A stretch of DNA of 64,000 nucleotides from Actinobacteria bacterium OK074 (lineage in GTDB: Bacteria; Actinomycetota; Actinomycetes; Streptomycetales; Streptomycetaceae), in assembly GCA_001298575.1 (NCBI GenBank), contig LJCV01000144.1, forward strand, positions 23,753 to 87,752, given 5' to 3'. The notes under the pieces are model-generated. The model was given only the letters and a program-made list of their open reading frames with translations. It ran no database searches and was not told the origin of the DNA. Of this stretch, positions 1-8,773 are shown piece after piece; positions within the stretch are counted from its first letter, which is position 1; every line of letters begins with the position of its first letter. The position numbers were made by a program, and so were the translations under genes.

Positions 1-2
1 CC

Positions 3-1367
3 GCCGAACTGCGCTTCCCGCAGGACACCGCGGCGGCCGAGCGCCGGGCCCGGGTCGAGGAGGTGATCGGCGAGCTGGGCCTTCAGCGGCGCGCCGACCA
101 GCCCGTGCACAGCCTCTCCGGCGGCCAGCGCAAACGCGTCAGCGTCGCCCTGGAACTGCTCACCAAGCCCTCCCTGCTCTTCCTCGACGAACCCACCTCG
201 GGCCTGGACCCGGGCATGGACCGCTCGGTCATGCACATGCTGCGGGGCCTGGCCGACGACGGCCGCACGATCGTCGTCGTCACCCACAGTGTGCTCAGCC
301 TGGACGTCTGCGACCGCCTGCTCGTCCTCGCCCCCGGCGGCAAGGTCGCCTACTACGGCCCGCCCGGCGACGCGCTGGCCTTCTTCGGCTTCGAGGAGTG
401 GCCGGAGGCGTTCGAGGCGTTCGAGAACGACGAACTGCGGGACTGGGCGGGGGAGTTCCGCGACTCGCCCGTCCACCGCCAGTACGTCGTCAACGAGGGC
501 AACCGGCTGTACGTCGCCCCGCCCGCCCCGGCGCCCGCCGTCGGCCCGCCGCCCAAACCGCGGAGCGGGACCGCACAACTCGGCACCCTCGTACGGCGGT
601 ACACCGCCGCGCTCTGCGCCGACCGCACCTTCCTCGTCATCATGATCGCGCTGCCGTTCGTGATGGGCGCCATTTGCCGGGCCCTGGCCGGCGGCCGGCT
701 CACCCGCGAGACGGCGATGAACGCGCTGCTCATTCTCTGCGTCGGCGGCGTGCTGACCGGCGCCGCCAACGCCGTCCGCGAACTCGTCAAGGAACGCGCG
801 ATCTACCGGCGGGAGAGAGCCGTCGGACTGTCCCGGTCGGCCTATCTGCTGTCCAAGGTCGTCGTCCTGGGCACCGTCACCGTGCTCCAGGCCGTGGTGC
901 TCACCCTCGTCGGGCTGCTCGGCGTGGACCTGCAAGCGCCGGGCGGGAAAGGGGTGTTGCTGCCACCGCTGGTCGAAATCACGGTCGCCGTAGCCCTGTT
1001 GTCGTTCACCGCGATGATGCTCGGCCTGCTCGTCTCCGCCCTGGTGAGCAGGGAAGAGGTCACCATGCCGCTCCTGGTGCTGCTCGCCATCGTCCAAGTG
1101 GTGTTCTGCGGCGCCCTGTTGAAGCTCGACTCGGTCGCCGTCGTCGAGCAGCTGGCGTGGCTGGTGCCCTCGCGGTGGGCGTTCGGCGCGATGGCGGGCA
1201 CCATCGGCCTCGGCCGGATCGTGCCCGACCAGAGCGACCCGCTGTTCGCGCACCACGCGGACGTGTGGCTGCTCGACCTGGGCATGCTCGTGGTCCTGTC
1301 GGCCGCCGCCGGATACGCCGTCGCCCGGCTGCTGCGCCGCCACGAACCCGTCGTCATGCGGAAGTAG
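3..1367 (+). CDS. ABCG-type ABC transporter, ATPase fused to permease (5' truncated by window)
   Basis: This is the 3' part of an exporter half-transporter; the frame is already open at base 3, so the start and the Walker A motif lie left of the window. The ATPase part shows the signature LSGGQRKRVSV, a Walker B LLFLDEPTSGLDPG and the switch His in VVTHS. After a linker of about 60 residues, an ABC2-type membrane domain begins near ALPFVMGAICRALAGG and contains about six hydrophobic helices. Such ATPase-first fusions are typical of ABCG-like exporters, which in actinobacteria often carry an N-terminal FHA domain and sit beside Ser/Thr kinases. A kinase follows two genes downstream, so phosphorylation control is plausible but inferred. 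The substrate cannot be read from the sequence. Confidence 0.88.
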   Translation, partial: AELRFPQDTAAAERRARVEEVIGELGLQRRADQPVHSLSGGQRKRVSVALELLTKPSLLFLDEPTSGLDPGMDRSVMHMLRGLADDGRTIVVVTHSVLSLDVCDRLLVLAPGGKVAYYGPPGDALAFFGFEEWPEAFEAFENDELRDWAGEFRDSPVHRQYVVNEGNRLYVAPPAPAPAVGPPPKPRSGTAQLGTLVRRYTAALCADRTFLVIMIALPFVMGAICRALAGGRLTRETAMNALLILCVGGVLTGAANAVRELVKERAIYRRERAVGLSRSAYLLSKVVVLGTVTVLQAVVLTLVGLLGVDLQAPGGKGVLLPPLVEITVAVALLSFTAMMLGLLVSALVSREEVTMPLLVLLAIVQVVFCGALLKLDSVAVVEQLAWLVPSRWAFGAMAGTIGLGRIVPDQSDPLFAHHADVWLLDLGMLVVLSAAAGYAVARLLRRHEPVVMRK

Positions 1368-1371
1368 CGCG

Positions 1372-1878
1372 ATGACCACGCCCGGCTTCCACCCCACCCA
1401 CGTCGTCCCCCGGGACGGCCTGCCCGCCCGGGAGACGCCGGATCCCGACGCCCCGGCCGCCGCGACCCTGGACGCCCTGCTGCCCGTACAACTCGTCGAC
1501 CGGCGCGGCGACTGGGGCCGGGTGGTGTGCGCCAACGGCTGGTCCGCCTGGGTCGACGGCCGCCTCCTGGTCCCCGTGCCGCAGGCCCCGCCCGCCGCGC
1601 CCGGCCCGCCCACCCGCACGGCCGACCCGCGCCCGCTGCTCACCCGCGCCGAGCAGGCCCTGTCCGGCTACCGCGCCGCCACCGAGGAACTCCTGGCCGG
1701 ACACCTGGACGGCGAGACGTTCCGGCGCCGCACCGGCGGCCTGCGGATCGGCGTGGTCGTCGACGGCGAGTCCGTCTGGCTCTACGACGCCGAGGCCGCC
1801 CGCTGGGTCTACTGCGACGGCACCCGGCTGACCCCGTACGCGGTGCCGGCGGCGACGCGGCGGGGCGGTGACGGGTGA
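1372..1878 (+). CDS. SH3-like domain protein
   Basis: A 168-residue protein that starts 4 bases after the exporter gene and overlaps the kinase start. Residues 10-65 resemble a bacterial SH3 fold (VVPRDGLPARETPDPDAPAAA, then a GDWGRVVCANGWSAWVDGRLL stretch with the typical W-x-x-V and G-W-x-G-W-V-like pattern). A Pro/Ala-rich linker follows, then a second small domain (EELLAGHLDGETFRRRTGGLRIG...SVWLYDAEAARWVYCDGTRL) that I do not recognise. No signal peptide or membrane helix is visible. Its place between an exporter and a kinase suggests an adaptor, but this is inference from position. Confidence 0.7.
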   Translation: MTTPGFHPTHVVPRDGLPARETPDPDAPAAATLDALLPVQLVDRRGDWGRVVCANGWSAWVDGRLLVPVPQAPPAAPGPPTRTADPRPLLTRAEQALSGYRAATEELLAGHLDGETFRRRTGGLRIGVVVDGESVWLYDAEAARWVYCDGTRLTPYAVPAATRRGGDG

Positions 1879-2852
1879 TGCCCGGCCCGTTCTCCGGGCG
1901 GAGTGCCGAACCGGTCGGGCGGCGGATCGCGGGCTACCTGGTCGAGGCGGAGATCGGCCGCGGCGGCATGGCCGTCGTCTACCGCGCCCGCGACCTGCGC
2001 CTGGACCGCACGGTCGCGCTCAAGCTGCTTGCCCCCGAACTCGCCCGCAACGACACCTTCCGGCAGCGCTTCACCCACGAGTCACGGGTCGCCGCCGCCC
2101 TCGACCACCCGCACATCGTCCCCGTCTTCGAGGCGGGCGAGACCGACGGCGTGCTCTACATCGCCATGCGGTACGTCGTCGGCCGCGACCTGCGCCAACT
2201 TCTGGACCGGGAAGGGCCGTTGGCGTTCGCGGACGCCGTCCGGATCGCCGCGCAGGTGGCCTCCGCGCTGGACGCGGCGCACGAACACGGCCTGGTGCAC
2301 CGGGACGTGAAGCCCGGCAACATCCTGGTCGCGGAGGGCACCGACAGCGACCACCCCGAGCACGTCTACCTCACCGACTTCGGCCTGACGAAGAAGTCCC
2401 TGTCCCTGACCGGGTTCACGACCGTCGGCCAGTTCGTCGGCACGCTCGACTACGTGGCCCCCGAGCAGATCTCCGGCAAACCGGTCGACGGCCGCTGCGA
2501 CGTCTACGGACTCGCCTGCGTCGTCCACGAAGTCCTCGCCGGACAACCGCCGTTCCGGCGCGACGACGACATGGCGCTGCTCTGGGCCCACCAGTACGAC
2601 CAGCCGCCCGCGTTGACCACCCTGCGCCCCCGACTGCCGCCCGCCGTCGACGCGGTGATGGCCACCGCGCTCGCCAAGAGCCCCGACGACCGGTACGGCT
2701 CCTGCCTCGCCTTCGGGGCCGCGCTGCGCGCCGCGGGGGCCGGCGCGGCGGTCGGCGCGGCGGTCCGCGGACAACCGCACGCACCGACCCAGGTCGACGT
2801 CAACGGCGTGCCGGAGCCGCCGGGTTGGGCCCGCCCGGTGTTCCGTACCTAG
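1878..2852 (+). CDS. Soluble serine/threonine protein kinase
   Basis: A Hanks-type kinase of about 324 residues. The glycine loop is GRGGMAVVY (27-35), the ATP-binding Lys is in VALKLL (about 49), the catalytic loop is HRDVKPGN (141-148), the metal-binding motif is DFG (167-169), and an APEQ motif follows. The C-terminal tail after the kinase fold is short and has no transmembrane helix, PASTA repeat or other sensor, so it is a cytosolic kinase. The ATG at 1878 overlaps the stop of the upstream gene (TGATG); a GTG at 1875 in the same frame is the alternative start. It closes a three-gene unit with the exporter and the SH3-like protein and may phosphorylate either. Confidence 0.92.
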   Translation: MPGPFSGRSAEPVGRRIAGYLVEAEIGRGGMAVVYRARDLRLDRTVALKLLAPELARNDTFRQRFTHESRVAAALDHPHIVPVFEAGETDGVLYIAMRYVVGRDLRQLLDREGPLAFADAVRIAAQVASALDAAHEHGLVHRDVKPGNILVAEGTDSDHPEHVYLTDFGLTKKSLSLTGFTTVGQFVGTLDYVAPEQISGKPVDGRCDVYGLACVVHEVLAGQPPFRRDDDMALLWAHQYDQPPALTTLRPRLPPAVDAVMATALAKSPDDRYGSCLAFGAALRAAGAGAAVGAAVRGQPHAPTQVDVNGVPEPPGWARPVFRT

Positions 2853-2855
2853 GGA

Positions 2856-3884
2856 CTAGGCCGTGGGTTGCCAGCCGAGGGCCGGGCCCAGGCGGGTCGC
2901 CATGTCGGTGAGGATCTGGACGTAGTCCTCGTGCTCGAAGGTGAACGGCAGCGCGAAGGCGACCTCGTCGATCTCCTGGAACGCCGCGTGCGCGTACAGC
3001 CGTTCGGCGATCTCCTCCGACGTGCCGACCAGGTCGGGCGCGAACAGCAGGCGGCCCGGACCCTGCGGCGCCTTCGTGCGCGGCAGCCGTTTCTCCGCGA
3101 ACGCCGTGTACTTGGCGCGCTGTTCGGGCGAGGCGGAGTCGGTCGGGATGACGACCAGGCCCTGCGACACGCGGGCCGAGCCGCCGTCGGGGTGCCGCTC
3201 GCGGAAGGCGCGCACACTGTCGAGCTGGATCCGCGCGAAGTCCGGGTTCTCGTCGCCCTGTTCGGCCCGCACCACACTGCTGGTCAGGAAGTTCATGCCG
3301 TGCTCCCCGGCCCACCGCGCCGACCGCGCGCTCGCACCGCCGTACCAGAGACGACGGCCGAGCCCGGGCGAATGCGGCTGCACGATGTCCGAGAAGACCT
3401 CGAAGCCCTGAACTCCGCTGAAATCACTGGCCGGTTTGCCGCGCACGTGGTCCAGCAGGCGCCGCACCCGCTCGTAGCCGAAGTCCTCCGTCTCCGCGGT
3501 GTCGGGGTAGAGGGCCTCCTTGACGTGGTCGTAGTTCATCGGCGGGCCCACGCTGATCCCCGGGTTGAGCCGCCCGCCCGACAGGATGTCCACCGTGGCC
3601 AGGTCCTCGGCCAGACGCAGCGGGTTCTCCCAGCCCAACGGGATGACCGCGGTGCCCAGTTCGATACGGCGGGTGCGCTGCGAGGCGGCCGCGAGGACCG
3701 CGACGGGGGAGGAGATGCCGTACTGGAGATGGCGGTGGCGCACCCACGCGCTGTCGAAGCCGAGTCGCTCGCCCAGTTCGATGATGCCGAGCGTCGACTC
3801 GTGGCCCGGGCCCGGATCGGCGCCGTCGAACAGGCCGATGGTCAGGAAACCCAGCTTGCGCAGGGGTTGTGAGGTCGACGGCAC
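2856..3884 (-). CDS. LLM-class flavin-dependent oxidoreductase
   Basis: A 342-residue protein of the bacterial luciferase-like monooxygenase family. The N-terminus KLGFLTIGLFDGADPGPGHE with ELGERLGFDSAWVRHRHLQ is the first strand and helix of the TIM-barrel. The block RIELGTAVIPLGWENPLRLAEDLATVDILSGGR is the usual family core. Such proteins use F420 or reduced FMN; the sequence alone does not decide which. It converges on the kinase gene, with only 3 bases between their stops, so no promoter is shared. It stands alone with no obvious partner enzyme, and the substrate is unknown. Confidence 0.88.
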   Translation of the reverse strand: MPSTSQPLRKLGFLTIGLFDGADPGPGHESTLGIIELGERLGFDSAWVRHRHLQYGISSPVAVLAAASQRTRRIELGTAVIPLGWENPLRLAEDLATVDILSGGRLNPGISVGPPMNYDHVKEALYPDTAETEDFGYERVRRLLDHVRGKPASDFSGVQGFEVFSDIVQPHSPGLGRRLWYGGASARSARWAGEHGMNFLTSSVVRAEQGDENPDFARIQLDSVRAFRERHPDGGSARVSQGLVVIPTDSASPEQRAKYTAFAEKRLPRTKAPQGPGRLLFAPDLVGTSEEIAERLYAHAAFQEIDEVAFALPFTFEHEDYVQILTDMATRLGPALGWQPTA

Positions 3885-3987
3885 GGGCCCTCCAGCGTCG
3901 GTGGCGTGTGTGGCCGTACGCCGGTGGTGGTCCGGTCGTACACCAGAGCTGTTGCGATTGTCGCAGGTGGCCGTGCCCGCGCCGGAG

Positions 3988-5289
3988 TCAGGGGACCGCG
4001 TTGCCGGGCACCTGGCCCCGGCGGTGCACCGGCGCCGCCAGCAGGCCGCCGAGGAGGCCCGCGGCCAGGCCCCACAGGGCGGCCAGGCCCAGCGCCGACC
4101 AGAGGTGCGGCTTCAGGAAGAGGACCCCGGACAGGCCGCCGCCCAGGTCGCCGACGCCGAGCAGGGACAGGCCGTAGTGCGCGGAGACCCGGCCCACCAG
4201 GCAGATCATCAGCACCGTCAGCGGCAGGGCCACCGCCAGGTGCACGGCGTGCCGCCACAGCCGGGTCCCGGCGGGGGAGCGGGCCGCCGTCACGAACCCG
4301 GCGCCCAGCAGCAGCACGGCGTCCACGGCCACGAGCCACCACACCTTGCCGTCGTAGCCGGAGAGCGTGCCCAGGTTGAGCGTCGCGGTGTCCGAGCCGC
4401 GCAGCACCTGGTCCAGGACGTGCGGCATCGGCAGCCCGAACGGGCCCTCCACCCGGCCCTCCCAGGTCGCGCCCAGACCGGTCGTGAACGCGAGCCAGAC
4501 CAGGTTGGGCAGCCCCAGCAGCAGCATGCCGAGGGTCTCCCGGGCGTGCCCGCGCGTCGCCGCCACCACCAGCGCGATCACGGTCCCGAGCGCCACGCAC
4601 GCCAGCAGCAGCACGACCATGGCGTACGCCGCCGGCCGCACCGTCGCGTGGAAGCGCAGCAGCCGGGACGGCAGCGGGGCCCCGCTCGACACCAGCAGCG
4701 CCAGTACGAGCACGCCCGCCAGCCATGCCGTCCCGGCGAGCAGGGTGCGCGGCACGTCCGTCGTGAAGCCCACCTCGGGCGTCACGCCGAACAGATCGCC
4801 GAGGTCGCCGATCGTCCCGTTGCCCAGCGGCACGGTGAAGTCCTGCCGGGCGGTCAGCGCGAGTGCCACCAGGGCCGCGAGCCACAGGACGGCGATCCGG
4901 GCCGCCCAGCCCGCGAGTTCGGGTGCCCCGGCGACCGCGCGGTGGCGCAGCGGGCGCAGGAAACCGGCGGCCACGGCCAGTGCGCCCGCGAGCGTCACCG
5001 ACAGCGGGACGACGGTCAGCCCGCCGCGGCTCCCGGCCAGCGCCGCCGCGGCACCCGAGAGCTTCACCGTGCCGCCGACCGCGGTCACCACCGTCGCGAG
5101 GACGACCCGGGGGTAGGCGTGGTCGGGGAGGCCGGTGGCGCCCGTGGCCCACAGCCCGACCGCGGCGGTCGCGCCCATGGCGAGCAGTCCGGCCAGCACG
5201 GTCAGCAGGGCCGGGGTCCAGCCGTGGCGGGCCGCGGCCGGTCCGCCGGGACGGAGAGCTGCCTGGGCAAGGGGGGTGGGGGCGGTCAC
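3988..5289 (-). CDS. Streptophobe-family integral membrane protein
   Basis: A 433-residue, very hydrophobic protein with roughly ten predicted membrane helices in pairs separated by short Gly/Ala/Pro loops. It has the features of the actinobacterial 'streptophobe' family, whose function is not established: the N-terminal GWTPALLTVLAGLLAMGATAAVGLW helix, a conserved loop near LFGVTPEVGFTTDVPRTLL, and the LPNLVWLAFTTGLGATW segment. The start ATG at 5289 is followed by a Pro/Ala-rich cytosolic lead of about 22 residues. No enzyme or transporter signature is seen. It lies 103 bases from the flavin oxidoreductase start on the same strand; the link between the two is unclear. Confidence 0.75.
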   Translation of the reverse strand: MTAPTPLAQAALRPGGPAAARHGWTPALLTVLAGLLAMGATAAVGLWATGATGLPDHAYPRVVLATVVTAVGGTVKLSGAAAALAGSRGGLTVVPLSVTLAGALAVAAGFLRPLRHRAVAGAPELAGWAARIAVLWLAALVALALTARQDFTVPLGNGTIGDLGDLFGVTPEVGFTTDVPRTLLAGTAWLAGVLVLALLVSSGAPLPSRLLRFHATVRPAAYAMVVLLLACVALGTVIALVVAATRGHARETLGMLLLGLPNLVWLAFTTGLGATWEGRVEGPFGLPMPHVLDQVLRGSDTATLNLGTLSGYDGKVWWLVAVDAVLLLGAGFVTAARSPAGTRLWRHAVHLAVALPLTVLMICLVGRVSAHYGLSLLGVGDLGGGLSGVLFLKPHLWSALGLAALWGLAAGLLGGLLAAPVHRRGQVPGNAVP

Positions 5290-5485
5290 CCTGCCACGCT
5301 AAGCAGGGCGCCGGGGCCGCGCCCCTCGGGAGGGCCGGCCGTGCGCGGACCCGGGGCCGTCCGCTTGCGGGCGACACCCGTCCGGAGCACACAATGGGCT
5401 GAATGCGTAGCAAAGCGGCGCATAACGACAGTCGGTGGACGACGTGTCGCGGGCGCCGCGACTCCCTCGCACGGAAGAAGAGCCC

Positions 5486-6892
5486 GTGAGCGTCCCACCG
5501 CCGCCCTCCGACCGCCCCACCGGCCCGCCCTCCGGCCCGCTGTCGGGTCCCTCCCGGCCGAGCCCCGAGGACCCCACCCGGGCGAGCGACCGCCCGCCCC
5601 CGGGGTCGTACGGCGGCGGTGCGTCCAGTGGAGGGCCGGGCGGTTCCGGTGGCTCAAGTGGCTCCGGCGGTTCCGGCGGCGGGCCGGGCGGCGGATCCGG
5701 CGACGGCGGCCGGGGCGGCCACGCCCCGTGGTGGCGGTCGGCGCCCCGGGTGGCCCTGATCGCCGCGCTGGCGGTCGTCGCGGTCGTCGTCGGCCTCGTG
5801 GTGAGCCGGTCGGGCGACAAGTCCTCCGGCTCGACGACCGCGGCGAGCGGCGAGGTCTTCCTGCAACCCGCCGCCAAGTCGGGCCCGGACCCGTTCACCG
5901 AGTCCACGGCCACCGACAGCTCCACCGCGCCCGTCACCCCCGCCCCCGCGAGCCCCGCGGAGACCGGGAACACCAACGCGACCCGCGGCATCGACGGCTC
6001 CGCTGCCGGTCTCTACGGCGGCACCCAGCAGGTGTCCAGCTGCGATACCGCGAAACAGAGCAAGGCGCTCCAGGCGGACCCGGCGAAGAACAGGGCGTTC
6101 GCGTCCGTGGCCGGTGTCCAGCCCTCCGGGGTGCCCGCCTACCTGCGCTCGCTCACCCCCGTGCAACTGCGCCTGGACACCCGGGTCACCAATCACGGCT
6201 ACCGCGACGGCGCCCCGACCTCCTACCAGTCCGTGCTCCAGGCCGGTACCGCCGTCCTGGTCGACAGCCACGGCGTGCCCCGGGTGCGGTGCGCGTGCGG
6301 CAACCCGCTGACGCCGCCGGTCGCCCAGCAGTCGGCCCACAAGGTGACCGGCGACCGCTGGTCCGGGTACCACCCGCAGAACGTCGTGGTCGTCAACTCC
6401 TCGGTCACGGTCATCAACGTCTTCGTCCTCTTCGACCCGGACCACGACAGCTGGTTCCACCGCCACCGCGGCGACGACGTCCACCACGACCAAAAGACCG
6501 ACCCGCCGCCACACCAGCCCTCCCCGTCGGCGAGCACCTCGTCGCCCGCGCCGAGCGGGTCCTCCTCGCCGTCCGACTCCCCGGCGCCGTGCGTCTCCAC
6601 GTCCACGTCCCCGTCCACGGGTGGTGTCGCGTCGCCGAGCGGTTCGGCGAGCTCGTGCGGCCCGTCGAGCTCGCCGCCGTCGTCCAGCTCGCCGTCGACG
6701 TCCGAGTCGCCCTCGTCCTCGCCTTCGCCCTCGTCCTCGGCGCTTTCCGCCGAGCCCGTCGTGCCGCCGTCGGTGTCGTCGGACGTGGTGTCCCCGTCGC
6801 CGGCCGGGCCGTCGGCCTCGGGCCCGGCGTCCGCGTCGGCGGCGGTGTCCCCGCGGTCGTCGACGGAGTCGCCCGGCGTGTCGGCGTTCTGA
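5486..6892 (+). CDS. DUF6777-type membrane-anchored protein with Ser/Pro-rich tail
   Basis: A protein of about 468 residues. An intrinsically disordered Pro/Gly/Ser-rich N-terminus is followed by one transmembrane helix (ALIAALAVVAVVVGLVVS, about 85-105). The folded extracellular domain has the block LTPVQLRLDTRVTNHGYRDG and VRCACGNPLTPP, which I recognise as the DUF6777 signature of streptomycetes. The C-terminal third is a low-complexity Ser/Pro/Thr stalk. I start at GTG 5486 because GGAAGAAGAG precedes it and MSVPPPPSDRPTGPPSG is the usual family start; a GTG at 5435 in the same frame would add 17 residues. The function is unknown, probably cell-envelope. The 138-base gap to the next gene holds a palindrome. 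Confidence 0.7.
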   Translation: MSVPPPPSDRPTGPPSGPLSGPSRPSPEDPTRASDRPPPGSYGGGASSGGPGGSGGSSGSGGSGGGPGGGSGDGGRGGHAPWWRSAPRVALIAALAVVAVVVGLVVSRSGDKSSGSTTAASGEVFLQPAAKSGPDPFTESTATDSSTAPVTPAPASPAETGNTNATRGIDGSAAGLYGGTQQVSSCDTAKQSKALQADPAKNRAFASVAGVQPSGVPAYLRSLTPVQLRLDTRVTNHGYRDGAPTSYQSVLQAGTAVLVDSHGVPRVRCACGNPLTPPVAQQSAHKVTGDRWSGYHPQNVVVVNSSVTVINVFVLFDPDHDSWFHRHRGDDVHHDQKTDPPPHQPSPSASTSSPAPSGSSSPSDSPAPCVSTSTSPSTGGVASPSGSASSCGPSSSPPSSSSPSTSESPSSSPSPSSSALSAEPVVPPSVSSDVVSPSPAGPSASGPASASAAVSPRSSTESPGVSAF

Positions 6893-6956
6893 GACGCGTC
6901 GAGCGGACGTGGACCCCGGGTGTGACTGCGGAGCACATCCCTGGGTACGAGCAGTG

Positions 6957-6970
6957 GTACGGAACCGTAC
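6957..6970. promoter_or_regulatory. GTACGG-AA-CCGTAC inverted repeat, candidate operator
   Basis: A perfect 6-base inverted repeat with a 2-base spacer lies about 63 bases before the chosen start of the anti-sigma gene. Within the next 45 bases the core GTACG occurs several more times (around 6979, 6990 and 7001). This suggests a clustered binding site, but no known regulator has been matched to it. Confidence 0.35.
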
Positions 6971-7032
6971 GGATGGCCGTACGAACGCAGTACGAACGGC
7001 GTACGACCGGGGAGTCCAGAAAGAGCATCCGC

Positions 7033-7485
7033 ATGACCGAGCACCTGGACGGAGCGGTGATACCTACTGACTTCGACATGCCCGTGGAGCCGCTGCGGAG
7101 GGCGGCGCACTACACCGGTGCGCCCGGGTCCATCGCCGAGGCACGGGCCTTCACCCAGTTGTTCCTGGAGCAACTGCGCGGTGAATGGTGCGCCCCGGTG
7201 GACGCCCGCTTCGACGGGGATCTGCTCCTGGTGGTGAGCGAACTGGTCACCAACGCCGACCGGCACAGCCACGGCCCGTACATCCTGGAGCTGGAGGGCA
7301 CGGACACCGCGGTCACGGTCGCCGTCTACGACAGCAGTGCCGCGCTGCCCCGCCGCTACCCCCGGGACCCCGGCCGCGTCGGCATGCACGGGCTGGAGAT
7401 CGTCCACGCCGTCGCGGCCGAACTGACCGCGGAACACGTGCCGGTGGGCAAGCGCGTCAAGGCCGTGGTGACGCTGCGGCGGTGA
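7033..7485 (+). CDS. RsbW-like ATP-binding anti-sigma factor / protein kinase
   Basis: A 150-residue GHKL ATPase of the RsbW/SpoIIAB type, common in Streptomyces. The N box reads LLLVVSELVTNADRHS (about 62-77), and the G box is DPGRVGMHGLEIVHAVA near the C-terminus. These proteins bind SigB-family sigma factors and phosphorylate STAS anti-anti-sigma partners. It converges on a SigB-family sigma factor gene, its most likely partner, with a strong terminator between them. I chose ATG 7033 because the fold begins soon after it; ATG 6973 in the same frame would add 20 residues but has no good ribosome site. Confidence 0.82.
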   Translation: MTEHLDGAVIPTDFDMPVEPLRRAAHYTGAPGSIAEARAFTQLFLEQLRGEWCAPVDARFDGDLLLVVSELVTNADRHSHGPYILELEGTDTAVTVAVYDSSAALPRRYPRDPGRVGMHGLEIVHAVAAELTAEHVPVGKRVKAVVTLRR

Positions 7486-7535
7486 GCGGGAAACAGAAGG
7501 GGTGAGCGGAGAAATCAGAAGCGGAGAAACCAGAA

Positions 7536-7566
7536 GGGGGGCAGCCGGTGGGTCCGGCTGCCCCCC
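7536..7566. terminator. Bidirectional terminator, 13-bp perfect stem
   Basis: GGGGGGCAGCCGG at 7536-7548 pairs perfectly with 7554-7566 around the 5-base loop TGGGT. It lies between the convergent anti-sigma and sigma factor genes and can serve both strands. There is no U-tract, as usual for Streptomyces. Confidence 0.8.
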
Positions 7567-7609
7567 TGTGCGTCTGTGTGCCGTTGTGTGTCTGTGTGCC
7601 GTGCTGCGC

Positions 7610-8536
7610 CTACGCGGTCTCGGCTCGCTTCATGTCGTCCAGCATGCCGCTGCGCAGCTGTTCGATGATCCGCTTGATCAGCCGCGAGACGTGCATCTGC
7701 GAGCAGCCGAGGAGGGTGCCGATGTCCGCCTGGGTGGCCTCCTCCACGAACCGGAGGTGGATGATCCGGCGGTCGCGCTCGCTCAGCCGCGCCACCAGCG
7801 GGGCCAGGGTGTGGAAGTCCTCGACGAGCCGGATGCCGTCGTCCTCCTCGCCGATGAAGTCCGCGAGGACCGTCTCGCCCTCGTGGCTGTCCCCGGCCAT
7901 CGCGGCGTCCAGGGACGAGGAGTTGTAGCCGTTGGCCGCTATCTGGCCTTCGATCACCTCGTTCTCGCTCAGGTTCATCAGCGTCGCCAGCTCCGCGACG
8001 GTCGGCTCCCGGTCCAGTCGGCCGGCCAACTCCTCGCGTGCCCTGGCCAGTTCGACCCGCAGTTCCTGAAGGCGGCGCGGTACGTGCACGGCCCAGGTGG
8101 TGTCGCGGAAGAACCGCTTGATCTCGCCGACGATGTACGGCAGCGCGAAGGAGGTGAACTCGACCTCGCGCGTGATCTCGAACCGGTCGATGGCCTTGAT
8201 GAGGCCGATCATGCCGACCTGGACGATGTCCTCCATGTCGTCGCCACGGCCGCGGAACCGTCCGGCCGCGAACCGCACCAGCGACATGTTCATCTCGATC
8301 AGGGTGTTGCGGACGTACTGGTACGCGTGCGTGCCCTCCTCCAAGGAGGAAAGCCGCTGGAAGAACTGGCGAGACAGCTCCCGTGCGTCACGAGGCGTCA
8401 CACTGCTCGGGTCCGTGACGTTCGGCAGCGACTCCTGAAGAACGGTCGGGTCGTCGCCGGCCGTGCTGCTGACCGTGTCCTCGGCGACCGTCGACCGGCT
8501 CATGGCGGTGTCCATGACCACTCCCACGAAACTCAT
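7610..8536 (-). CDS. sigL: SigB/SigF-family RNA polymerase sigma factor, SigL-like
   Basis: An alternative sigma factor of about 308 residues. Region 2 contains NMSLVRFAAGRFRGRGDDMEDIVQVGMIGLIKAIDRFE, region 3 follows (LQELRVELARAREELAGRL...PTVAELATLMNLS), and region 4 ends with EATQADIGTLLGCSQMHVSRLIKRI. This is the SigB/F/G/H stress and development class. Its position next to popR and clpP3-clpP4 matches the sigL locus of S. coelicolor as I recall it, hence the symbol. ATG 8536 has AGG 7 bases upstream; ATG 8515 has an even better GGGAG and is equally possible. Longer starts up to 8620 are unlikely. Control is probably through the RsbW-like protein encoded just downstream. Confidence 0.88.
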   Translation of the reverse strand: MSFVGVVMDTAMSRSTVAEDTVSSTAGDDPTVLQESLPNVTDPSSVTPRDARELSRQFFQRLSSLEEGTHAYQYVRNTLIEMNMSLVRFAAGRFRGRGDDMEDIVQVGMIGLIKAIDRFEITREVEFTSFALPYIVGEIKRFFRDTTWAVHVPRRLQELRVELARAREELAGRLDREPTVAELATLMNLSENEVIEGQIAANGYNSSSLDAAMAGDSHEGETVLADFIGEEDDGIRLVEDFHTLAPLVARLSERDRRIIHLRFVEEATQADIGTLLGCSQMHVSRLIKRIIEQLRSGMLDDMKRAETA

Positions 8537-8773
8537 GTTCGACCTGTCGGGTTGTCGGGCGTTGTACGAACTCGTGCTCCGGCACATACCCCGGAATCGG
8601 CGAGCCATGTTGCCCATCACGGAACACCCTTGTGGGCGGCGGGTGTTGGGGCACGGGAACGGTGGGTGCCGGGCCCTGGGACCCGGCGGCGCGGGCAGGC
8701 GCCGACCTCCGGATTCACCCAGGGCAGAACGTCACCCCCTTCCCTTGGCGCCGGGCGTTCTTAACCTGGAGAA

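Noticed and set aside
3565..7032. A very long open frame on the plus strand leading into the anti-sigma gene
   Set aside because: It runs antisense to the flavin oxidoreductase and streptophobe genes and out of frame with DUF6777; its product is Arg/Gln/Gly-rich low complexity, typical of high-GC shadow frames.
8537..8620. Longer start for the SigL-like factor and a GGGTAT -10 box there
   Set aside because: Ribosome sites favour 8536 or 8515. GGGTAT on the reverse strand resembles a SigB-type -10, but no matching GTTT-like -35 lies at the right distance.
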